Assembly: GCA_001970955.1 (NCBI GenBank)
Contig: MPUH01000328.1
Location: forward strand, 1-64,000
Origin: Stentor coeruleus
Lineage: Eukaryota > Ciliophora > Heterotrichea > Heterotrichida > Stentoridae
Length of the DNA: 64,000 bases
Direction: 5' to 3'
Shown here: piece by piece, positions 54,401 through 63,154 of the stretch
Layout: the number at the start of each line of letters is the position of its first letter
Position numbering within the stretch: position 1 is the first letter of the stretch
The notes under the pieces: generated by a model
What the model saw: the letters and a program-made list of their open reading frames with translations, nothing else
Databases searched by the model: none
What the model was told of the DNA's origin: nothing
Position numbers and translations under genes: made by a program

Positions 54401-54661
54401 AATATTATTACTCAGAGTATAATCATACCAATTTAAATCATTCTATTAATCTTTAAACATAAAAAAAAAACATTTAAACACAAACCTAAACTAAAAATGT
54501 AATATTTATCACAGCTTTAAAAAGATTTACAATACAATCCAAACTATCACAATTAAAAAAACTATAAAACAAAATCTTTTATTTCTAAATACAATTGTCT
54601 ATTTTTCTATTATAAAACACACAATCAAATAATAATAATCATCAAGTAAATTATAATAAAT

Positions 54662-55189
54662 ATGACGAGTGTAGGAAAATATACTAAAAAAAGGAATTTA
54701 AGCATGCAAAACTTACCATATCTCAAAAAAACACCTAAACAAGTTGATTATATATCAGAAGACCTTCAGTTTCTATCAAATAATGGGTTTATTTCACAAA
54801 GGTACTTAGCAAAAAGTTTCCCAAAGAAAAAAATTTATTTGAGGCCCTCACGTTTGGAGAAAGTTAGATCTAAAGTTCAAGAGAAACTTGATGTTTCATT
54901 TACAGGCGGCCATGAATATCAGAATACACCAAAACATACTATTAATTTGTATGAAGCCTTTAAAGAATATATGAAACCTTGTGATCTTGACTTAAATTAT
55001 TTATGTCCTAATAAGTTAAGAAGTCCAAAATATTTAGCCGATATTGGTCAACATTCAAATCATATGGCAGCATTATCGAATTATAAACAAGAAAGCATGC
55101 GTGCATTCAAAAATACAAACTTTAGACTTCGTAAGGCTAAGGAATATATCAAAATAGCCAAAAGGTTATCTAATGACTATAATATATAA
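54662..55189 (+). CDS. Basic protein of unknown function
   Basis: A 175-residue, lysine- and tyrosine-rich protein (LRPSRLEKVRSKVQEKL, EAFKEYMKPCDLDLNYL). No membrane segment or named domain. Probably a soluble, ciliate-specific protein. ATG follows a C/A-rich 5' flank; stop TAA. Intronless. Confidence 0.6.
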   Translation: MTSVGKYTKKRNLSMQNLPYLKKTPKQVDYISEDLQFLSNNGFISQRYLAKSFPKKKIYLRPSRLEKVRSKVQEKLDVSFTGGHEYQNTPKHTINLYEAFKEYMKPCDLDLNYLCPNKLRSPKYLADIGQHSNHMAALSNYKQESMRAFKNTNFRLRKAKEYIKIAKRLSNDYNI

Positions 55190-56033
55190 TTCACTAAGAT
55201 TATTATAATTAATCAGTATGTTTTATAAAAATATCTAGTTTTTAATTATAATAATCTTATGGTTTTAAGAAAATTCGTAAGATTTTTGTTGTTATTTTTT
55301 TCTCTTTAAGAATTGAATTAATTAAGAAGTATATAGATATATTTATATGATGTAGATGACTGAAAATATAATCAAAGGAATAATATAGATATTTATCAAA
55401 TAAAAATATAAATATCAGAGCCTAACTAGAAAAAAAGTTTGTTTAAAGTGAATTTAATAAGAAATTGTTTCTACAGCAATCATAGCAGCATGTTCACTCA
55501 TAGATTATGGCTATGCTAAACTGATAAAATTTGAACATCCTTACTAGAAGATAAAGGTAATAACTTGAATTTAAAGAGTATAACTAAAGTGACGATATTT
55601 TTAGAAAAAAATGCTAACTTCGACAAAGCTGTCCAAGAATTCGAGAGAAATAATACTACCGAAAATTGATTTTTAGCATAATAATCATTCAGATTCACTA
55701 AGTTTTTTTATCAATGAATAACACATAATATGCTAAATCCTATTATCTTTCTCTTTATAAGCATTTAACCTTATCCATATACCCAAGCTAATCATTAGTA
55801 AAAAATTTCATAAAAACTATATTATTACAATCCTCATTATCAACCTCGAAGGGAATATTTAAACTAGGTTTTTTCCATATAAAAATTTATTATCTTCACT
55901 ATTTAACTTGAATTTATATAAAAACCTTTAAGCATAAGGTACAATCAGCATAAACTACTAAATCCAAAATATAAACTATTCTCTATTCACAAATCCCTAT
56001 AAATTTTCATAAAACCATTAATTACTATCTGCC
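55190..56033. other. Convergent intergenic region
   Basis: 55200-55330 is T/G-leaning, 55330-55700 is AT-rich with weak coding-like phrases on the plus strand, and 55720-56033 is C/A-rich (3' flank of the kinase). No gene called. Confidence 0.5.
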
Positions 56034-57719
56034 TTACATCATTCTTGTTGTCTTTCCCGGAATCAATCCTAAAGCTTTTCTAAATGAAGGTCTTTGATTT
56101 GGGTCTAGACTAAGCATTTTCTTTATAAGACTCCTAGAAGAATCATCATTAACCCTACTATCAACAATTTTTTGCAATCCTTCATTAGCTTCTCTTGCAT
56201 TCTTCCCTGTTAAATCTTCAAAAGTATATAACTTTAGGAATACAAGCCCTAAAGAAAAAACATCAGACTTACTAAGTTTAAAAGTCAGCCTTTTCTGTAA
56301 GTTTTGTGTCGTATTTGTCATAAAAACTTCAAATATCTCAGGCGACATCCACGATTTCGTCCCTTGTATTGTATGTTCATTAGTCACTCCTGTTGTAGTC
56401 TCAATATCTTCAGTTTGAATTACAACATTAAAATCAATGATTTTTGCAATACCTGAAGTTGTAATCATGATATTCTGAGGCTTAATATCTTGATGGTATA
56501 TTTTCTTAAAATTCATAAAAGCAAATCCTTCTAATAAATCATTCATCATAGTAATCCTCTCATCATTAGAATAAGCTCGATTTTCTTTTTGTCTTATTAT
56601 CATATCATCATAAAGTGTCCGATCACAAATTTCAGTTATGATATATAAATTAAGTTCATTAACAACAGCTCCATAATACTGTAAAAAGCATTTTTTCTGA
56701 TTTGATAACATCTTAAGTGCATTGATTTCCGGTTCAAATTTACTCATTTCCGACTTATCTGCAACTGTATATATCTTAACAGCAACTTGTATCCCTGAAG
56801 ATAAAACCCCTCCTCTAACACAAGTTGATGATTTTTTAATAGGATCATTATGATTATACATGATTTTATCTGAAAGGCGGAATTCAGTTAAAAATTTGAT
56901 TTCGTTCATTCTAATCTCTTCACTAGGTCTTTGTGCTTGTACAGATCCATATTTAGTTTCAAGTTCTTCCAAGCGGATTTTAAGGTCTTTATTGACGATT
57001 TCTAAGTTTTTCAATATCCCTAAGAGTCTTTTTGTCCCATCTTCATTAGGTTCGACGTTTATTCCTTGAAGTTTATCGATTTCAAAGTAGTCATTAGCGT
57101 TTTCTATAAAATCAACACAGTGATCAGCTATTATGTCTATAAGGTCATTAAGTTCTAAATCTTTATAAGCTGTGCATCTGAGTAAAGTTTGAGCTAATTC
57201 TAAACACCCATCCATAGCTTCAGTAGGCATTTTATTCCAAATCAAACTCTTAAGCCTTATACTCAATATCGGGATAAAAGCATCATGACTTCCAAGCCCT
57301 GGAGGTATAGTTTTTATAAGCTTTGCCCATTCAAAAAGCTCATCTAAAGACGCTTCTGATATCGTCATATCTAAATTGCTTATAAAATCCTCAACACATA
57401 ATCCTGAGTCTAGTCTTCGCTCAGCATTTTTCAACTCCGACAAATACTCAATGCATTTTGATGCCTGGTCCAAAGTTACCTTCTCAGCTTCACATACCCC
57501 AATCACAACTTTAGCTTTCTGTAAAAAAATCAACTCATTGTGACAGGTTGGCAATTCACTTATAAACTCTCTCATCCTTTCTTCAAACCCTATTAACACA
57601 TCAATATTTTGCTCATCGATAAGCCCAATAACCTTACCTTTCTTAGCCGGGCCTGCATTTTGGATTTTTTGCACCAAATTCTGATATGTAAAAGTGAGTA
57701 AATCTATAAGATCAGACAT
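56034..57719 (-). CDS. Atypical protein kinase with helical N-terminal domain (HQD, DFN)
   Basis: A 561-residue protein. Residues 1-250 are alpha-helical, resembling the N-terminal bundle of MLKL/RIPK-like proteins, ending in a coiled coil (ILKNLEIVNKDLKIRLEELETKYG). The kinase domain runs about 275-555. The ATP-anchoring lysine K315 is present (QVAVKIY), but the glycine loop is poor (VRGGVLSSG). The catalytic loop is H409-Q-D411 with IKPQN, and DFG is changed to D429-F-N431. An APE-like SPE and a DVFSLGLVF helix follow. Catalytic Asp, Lys and Asn survive, so it may be active despite the changes. Its ATG is only 20 bp from the stop codon of the preceding gene on the same strand. Confidence 0.8.
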   Translation of the reverse strand: MSDLIDLLTFTYQNLVQKIQNAGPAKKGKVIGLIDEQNIDVLIGFEERMREFISELPTCHNELIFLQKAKVVIGVCEAEKVTLDQASKCIEYLSELKNAERRLDSGLCVEDFISNLDMTISEASLDELFEWAKLIKTIPPGLGSHDAFIPILSIRLKSLIWNKMPTEAMDGCLELAQTLLRCTAYKDLELNDLIDIIADHCVDFIENANDYFEIDKLQGINVEPNEDGTKRLLGILKNLEIVNKDLKIRLEELETKYGSVQAQRPSEEIRMNEIKFLTEFRLSDKIMYNHNDPIKKSSTCVRGGVLSSGIQVAVKIYTVADKSEMSKFEPEINALKMLSNQKKCFLQYYGAVVNELNLYIITEICDRTLYDDMIIRQKENRAYSNDERITMMNDLLEGFAFMNFKKIYHQDIKPQNIMITTSGIAKIIDFNVVIQTEDIETTTGVTNEHTIQGTKSWMSPEIFEVFMTNTTQNLQKRLTFKLSKSDVFSLGLVFLKLYTFEDLTGKNAREANEGLQKIVDSRVNDDSSRSLIKKMLSLDPNQRPSFRKALGLIPGKTTRMM

Positions 57720-57739
57720 TTATTAACATAAAAAAAATA

Positions 57740-60268
57740 TTATTTTTTAACCATTACTGAAGGTTTTCTTGCTGCTGTATTTGCAAACATAATAAATTGT
57801 TCTTTCATCCAATCATGGTACATGTTAAAAGCTATTCCGCTTTGGTTTGCTCGGATAAAAAGCTCGTCGCTGTTAAGGCCTTGGATTTTGTCTCGATCTT
57901 GGAAGTTCATTTTTACTGTTTGGAAAGTCTATATTAAGGTTACAAGATTAAAATATTCTTCTATAGCTGGTTTACGTACTGGTTGTCTGTTTCTTCTTCT
58001 AGCGTTATTTGAACTTGTACTTTTTGAATCATCATCATCAGTTTTATTAGATTCAGGTTTATAGGAGAACTTTCGAAGTATAACAATTTCTAATGATCGA
58101 GTTTTTGATATTCCATGAAAGATTGAAAGATTAAAAGTTTGAGTTGGGGTTTTAAAAATGGGGAACATTTTGACACGAAGTCTTAGAGGTTTTTTCTTAC
58201 AAAGAAGCTGAGGACCTTGGGTTATTGATAAGGAATGAGGTTTAGGGATAATAGAAGTTGATGATAGTAAAGAGAATGATAGTTTAGGCTTGTAAAGGTT
58301 TTTTGCATTGAAAACTTCGAACTCTTCGCTTTCTATATGGTTGTATATATTGATTTTTGATAAGGAGATTTCCGTTTAGGCTTGTAAAGGTTTTTTGCAT
58401 TGAAAACTTCGAACTCTTCGCTTTCTATATGGTTGTATATATTGATTTTTGATAAGGAGATTTCCCAGTGTTTTGGAGGTAAAGATAGGGTTTGAGGTTT
58501 CATGATTTTAAGTTTGGTTTTGATTTTGGGTGTTGATTTTATAAGTATAGTTTCTGGTTTTGAGTTTTTGAGTTTGGGTTTTATGTTTTTGTGGCTGTTT
58601 TTTGGGTCTGGGGTGTAGGATTCGTTTTGGATTCNGTAAAGATAGGGTTTGAGGTTTCATGATTTTAAGTTTGGTTTTGATTTTGGGTGTTGATTTTATG
58701 AGTATAGTTTCTGGTTTTGAGTTTTTGAGTTTGGGTTTTATGTTTTTGTGGCTGTTTTTTGGGTCTGGGGTGTAGGATTCGTTTTGGATTCTTGATGTTT
58801 GGAGTTTTTGGAGTTTTTTTTTAGTACCAAGGATGTCTATTGAGAGGATGGTTACAGCTTTTAATCCTTTGTACTTTCTTTTTTCAGCTAGTCTTTTGCT
58901 AACTTTGACTGATATTGGGGGCTGGAGTTCGATTTTGTGGGAAACTGCTTTGGGGGTTTTTGGTTTTATGGAAGAGATTATTTTGAGATCAGTCTGGGAT
59001 TTGATTTCGAAAATTTTTTTTGCAGGTTTTTTACCTTTGATAATCACTGATGAGAAATTTTGTATATTGAGTTTTGGTGTTGGTTTTTGAGATGGGTGAG
59101 TTAGTTTCCCACTTGTTTCTAATGTTTTGATTGGGGTTTTTATTCCTGGTATATTTACTACAAGGATATTGTGTACCTTAAGCTTAGGTCTTTTGTTCTC
59201 ATTTCCTAAACGTTTTTTGTCTTTTTCTCTACTCAGAACCTCAACATTTTCTTGTTTTTGGATTCTGAAACTTAATTTCCCCCCTTTTTTTCCCTTATTT
59301 TTCTTCTCAACACAGCATTTTACCCCTAAACCAGTCTGCACATCTATTTCAAAGCACTTTTTAAACTCCTTAACATTTTTAACCTTAACCACATTCCTCT
59401 CTGCCCAAAAACTCATTTTCTCCCCTTTTTGAATTTTAAGTGCATATTTTTTTACAGCTCTGCAATTAATTTCCATTTGATAATCAATTTTTAACCCATT
59501 TTGTTTCCTTTCAAAAAGCCTATTGATAATCTTTGGACTTCTTTGTACCTCGCCATCAGTTTGAATGTTTTTTTCTTTAACATCTTTGATTTTATGCCCT
59601 TTATCAGCTTCCATCAAAACCCCTCTGAGCTTTTTTTGTAATCCTTCAACTATCCCACTTTGTTCTTCAAGGATTTTATTACGTTTTCCAAGTTCTCTAT
59701 TCTGCATAACAAGATTAGTATTTTCTATTCTCAGTGTTGTTGATACTGATTTCATTTTTTCAAAGTTTGATAGTTTTGACTGTAGACTAGATTCGATTTC
59801 TGATATTTTCCCCTGCAAAGATGAGATTTCTCCTAAGAGTTTCTCGTTTTTTTCTTTTAAATCATTATTTTCATATCTCAGCATAGAAGATGAATCTGTA
59901 TTTAGAAAAGTCCCAGGAGAAGAATCACGGCTATGTTTCCCTTGATAACTGCAACTAGGGTGGTTTTTTTCATCGATACTCAAAAGACCCTGAAGTTTTT
60001 TCGATGCACTTTCCATTGACCCTTTGCCTGGGAAAAATTTCGAAAGTTCCTTTTTCAATTGGTTGTTTTCCTTTCTCGCCATAGCAAGATCAATTGTAAT
60101 TCTTGGGTCTTTAGTTTCAAACCCAGTTTTTTCTAAGGTTTTTAATAGGGAGAAAATGTCCTCAACTGCTTCAGCAAGATCATATGTAGCATACTCATCG
60201 CAGTACTTTTGCCGAATTTTCGCTACAAGCGAGTCTCGGGTTTCTGTTAGACTTAATCCATTTTTCAT
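57740..60268 (-). CDS. Long coiled-coil protein, frame interrupted by two assembly-type duplications
   Basis: Start is ATG 60268, stop 57740-57742. The frame is broken by an exact 156-bp duplication around N 58635 and a 92-bp tandem duplication (58282-58465). Removing one copy of each, plus the 15-nt intron GTAACCTTAATATAG at 57931-57945, leaves exactly 755 codons, which is strong support for one gene of 754 residues. Residues about 1-230 are helical, with a coiled coil (KEKNEKLLGEISSLQGK...). Then a basic region and several repeats of a beta-like motif (KTPIKTLETSG, KKPAKKIFEIKSQT, PKAVSHKIELQ). The C-terminus holds MYHDWMKEQF. Family unknown; probably cytoskeletal. Confidence 0.8.
58282..58465. 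repeat. 92-bp perfect tandem duplication inside a gene
   Basis: 58282-58373 and 58374-58465 are identical, each starting GTTTAGGCTTG and ending GGAGATTTCC. 92 is not a multiple of three, and a single copy keeps the surrounding gene in frame, so one copy is probably artificial or confined to a minor allele. Confidence 0.9.
58479..58791. repeat. 156-bp direct repeat around a single N (assembly joint)
   Basis: 58479-58634 and 58636-58791 match except for one base (TTATAAG versus TTATGAG), with N 58635 between. They lie inside coding sequence and duplicate part of one gene, creating a false short frame. Confidence 0.92.
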
Positions 60269-60752
60269 AATATTTTAATCTACCTCATAGATAAAGTATC
60301 AGTTTTCTTATAAAATTCAGGATTTTATAGTATTATTTGTGTTTAAAATATCCTAGTTACAGTAAGATTAGTAAATTGTTTTTATGTATCAAATGGTAAT
60401 TTTTTTAGGTTTTTATAATAGATATTTTTGGAATTACATGAAAAAAAATATCATAGGATTTGAATGATATTCATGAACTAAGATATTGATAATATTAAAT
60501 ATTATTATATTGGGTATACGGGAGAATATAAACAGTATAAGTATAATATTTATTATTTTAAAATTTTGACTAAACAGAGAAATAAAGGAAAATGAGAAAT
60601 ATCTAAATAAAAGAAACTCATGATATGAGGACATAAAAAAACTTATAAAATCAATTATGTTATCAAATTTTTAAAGAGAATTTGAATATCTTGGTAAAAA
60701 TCTTATATTTTTATGATAAACAAATCTATGGACTTTAATAAATAGCTTGATA
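60269..60752. other. Divergent intergenic region, 484 bp
   Basis: AT-rich with weak strand bias. Must hold the 5' signals for the coiled-coil gene (minus) and CK1-like kinase (plus). Nothing else seen. Confidence 0.5.
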
Positions 60753-62225
60753 ATGTCTTTTAGAAAAAAAGTTGGCCAATATACAATAGAAAAAGTACTA
60801 GGTGTTGGAGGATATGGGCAAGTATATCTTACAACTCATAGAAAAAAACAAGAAAAGATAGCAATTAAAGTTAGCAGAGATCGAGAAACCCTTATGAGAG
60901 AATATAGTTTTTTGAAACAGCTCAGCAAATTAGATGGGTTCATGAAAATCTATGAGTATCGGCAACTAGAAGATGATGATTATTTTGCCGCTGAGCTTCT
61001 AGGAAAAAACCTAAGCTATAACTACAATGACAGAATTCTATCTTTAGAATGTGTTTGTGCAATAGGAATTGAACTTATCGATCGAATAGAGAAAATGCAT
61101 GAAAACAATATAATCCACAGAGACATGAAGCCATCACAATTCGTTTTATCCGCCGACCAAAAAAGCATAGTTTTAATAGACTTTGGCATGGCTTGTTTTT
61201 ATCGAGTTAATGGCCAACATAAAGAATTTAAAACAAGACGTAAATGTCGAGGTACAGTAAGCTATGCCTCAATAAACAACCATCTTGGCTTTCGTCAAAG
61301 CCGCCGAGATGATTTAGAATCTTTATGTTACTCTTTAATATATTTAGTTAGAGGAGGATTACCTTGGAAACTTGAAACATATGTAGAAGGGTTTAAGAAA
61401 TGGAAAGTTGTATTAAATCAGAAAATCAATATTACTGATAAAGAACTTTTTGGAGATTTACCTATTGAGTTTTCTGCTATGTTAAAATACACAAGAAAAC
61501 TTTGTTATGATCAAACTCCAAATTACTCTTATATGAAAAGTTTAATGGAAAAGTTTCTTAATAGCGATAAGATTTGGCATTATTTTGATTGGCTTGAATC
61601 ACCTGATAAGCCTAGACAAAGAAGATGCTCACAAATAGTTGATGGTGCTACGACAATAACTAAACTTAAAAGAGAGAAAAAAGTATATGAAAGACGGCCG
61701 AAAAAAGTTAAATTTAGTGTAAAAGATATGCATCACAATAAAGAAATGAATAACCCTGATTTTAACAATATAATTTCTGAGAAATTTAAATCTATTAGCA
61801 AAACTACAATTCAAAAGCATCGTCATAAACATAATCTTTCTATGATAGATGAAAGAGACAGGAAAACTAGTATAGACTCTCATAGCGATTCTAAAAACAG
61901 TCATTTACATATGCCAAATTATGCTAATAATGAAATGGAAGGTTTTAAGATTAAAAAGTATAAATCAAAAAAAAGCATGAGGCTCTATAAAGTTTTAAGT
62001 GCTCTGGATATTGATAAAATAGAAAAACCAAATGAACTTAAAAAAATGGGTTCTTGTTCAAATTCTATTGGACAAACATCTGGACTTTTACAAGAGGGTT
62101 CTGATGAGTGTAGTACGCCAAAACTAGAACTTCCTGAGTTCAAAAACCGTGATTTGATAATAAAAGCCAGGGCAATATTTGCCGATAACTCAGCTTTAGA
62201 AAACCATCGATGCTTAGTTTTTTAA
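60753..62225 (+). CDS. Casein kinase 1-like protein kinase with CaaX box
   Basis: A 490-residue protein from ATG 60753. The kinase domain (about 10-285) is CK1-like: LGVGGYGQVY, IAIKVS, HRDMKPSQFVL (KPSQF in place of KP-x-NF), DFGMA, and RGTVSYASINNH for the usual GTARYASINTH. Like CK1 it has no APE. The C-terminal 200 residues are basic and disordered and end NHRCLVF, whose CLVF is a CaaX box, so the kinase is probably prenylated. The same four residues end the unrelated protein at 26963-27709. Membrane-anchored CK1s (yeast Yck, palmitoylated) provide a functional parallel. Intronless. MED8 follows 65 bp downstream. Confidence 0.9.
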   Translation: MSFRKKVGQYTIEKVLGVGGYGQVYLTTHRKKQEKIAIKVSRDRETLMREYSFLKQLSKLDGFMKIYEYRQLEDDDYFAAELLGKNLSYNYNDRILSLECVCAIGIELIDRIEKMHENNIIHRDMKPSQFVLSADQKSIVLIDFGMACFYRVNGQHKEFKTRRKCRGTVSYASINNHLGFRQSRRDDLESLCYSLIYLVRGGLPWKLETYVEGFKKWKVVLNQKINITDKELFGDLPIEFSAMLKYTRKLCYDQTPNYSYMKSLMEKFLNSDKIWHYFDWLESPDKPRQRRCSQIVDGATTITKLKREKKVYERRPKKVKFSVKDMHHNKEMNNPDFNNIISEKFKSISKTTIQKHRHKHNLSMIDERDRKTSIDSHSDSKNSHLHMPNYANNEMEGFKIKKYKSKKSMRLYKVLSALDIDKIEKPNELKKMGSCSNSIGQTSGLLQEGSDECSTPKLELPEFKNRDLIIKARAIFADNSALENHRCLVF

Positions 62226-62290
62226 CACATTATATTAAAAGTAAACTTAATAACTATAAACCCTTTCTAACCTTGGAACTTTATAAATAT

Positions 62291-62701
62291 ATGGAAGACC
62301 TAAAAGAAATCCGTAACAAAGAAACCGACAGTTTAAACAGTATAAAGCAAAAAGCAAGTGAATTAAAGCATACAATCGAATGTATTCGCTTAGACGGTAC
62401 ACAAACCTGGCGGGAAATTCTTAAACACTATTCTTTAGCAGCATCTACAATTCAATACTTACAAAGTGATTTAAGCACAATCTTAGACCATAGAGTTCTT
62501 GTCCCATCATATGAACTTCATGAAAATCAAGATTATGTGCCAAGTATGATAGCAAGTAGGTTAAATGACAATATTGATTCTGAAGCTAAAACTGCAGCAA
62601 GCGAATTTGATAACACTTTACTTATAGTCCATGATTACGACGATCAAGTGACAAAATTTAATTCCTTTTGCCATGAACTCAGAACTTTACTTAGAAAATA
62701 G
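62291..62701 (+). CDS. MED8: Mediator complex subunit 8
   Basis: A 136-residue protein starting at ATG 62291 (the open frame extends upstream, but that part overlaps the kinase gene). It fits MED8: N-terminal helices with a WREILKHYSLAASTIQYLQSDL segment, then RVLVPSYELHENQDYVPSMIASRLNDNIDSEAK, matching the family's conserved V-xP-xxLsp...VP-xxLRTKPdpEve. A final helical piece follows. MED8 sits in the Mediator head and links RNA polymerase II with activators. Its stop is followed only 9 bp later by the ATG of the next frame. Confidence 0.85.
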   Translation: MEDLKEIRNKETDSLNSIKQKASELKHTIECIRLDGTQTWREILKHYSLAASTIQYLQSDLSTILDHRVLVPSYELHENQDYVPSMIASRLNDNIDSEAKTAASEFDNTLLIVHDYDDQVTKFNSFCHELRTLLRK

Positions 62702-62710
62702 CTTATAAAT

Positions 62711-63058
62711 ATGAGTATTTTTGACTTTGGTGATAAAGAACAGCAAGACTATCACAATTGGATGCATATGGTCAGAGAGAATATTAATAAAACTGTTGAA
62801 AACAAGTCCTTGTTTTATAGTTTTAATTTCAATACCTCAGAACCTTTAGCGACTGAAAAGTTTGTATGGGAACAAAATAAAGAGCCTACAAAAAGATTAT
62901 CAACAGCTTTATCTATGATGCGTTCCTCTTTATCGACTTTACCAACTTTAGGCGATGATATGGTAGAAGATATACCTAGAATCTCAGATTTTGACTTAAG
63001 AATATCCCAAGAACTTGCCATAAGCCCAATTGTCCTTTTACCACATAGACGAGAGTGA
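62711..63058 (+). CDS. Small protein of unknown function, 9 bp after MED8
   Basis: A 115-residue protein beginning MSIFDFGDKEQQDYHNWMHMV, mostly polar and helical, ending LLPHRRE. No recognised domain. The 9-bp gap to MED8 leaves no room for an ordinary promoter, so either the two are co-transcribed or this gene's signals lie within MED8. Codon use looks normal. Confidence 0.6.
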   Translation: MSIFDFGDKEQQDYHNWMHMVRENINKTVENKSLFYSFNFNTSEPLATEKFVWEQNKEPTKRLSTALSMMRSSLSTLPTLGDDMVEDIPRISDFDLRISQELAISPIVLLPHRRE

Positions 63059-63154
63059 TATAATAACTAAGTATTTGTATATATAAAAAAAAAGAGTAAA
63101 AGAGTTTTTTATGATATGATAAATATAAATTCTATGAAATTTTTAAAGTAATTT

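Larger units (their letters stand above)
53488..54661. other. Divergent intergenic region with two duplications
   Basis: 53500-53960 is G/T-rich (5' flank of the minus-strand gene). 54000-54420 is AT-rich, and 54430-54661 is C/A-rich (5' flank of the next gene). No gene. Confidence 0.55.
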
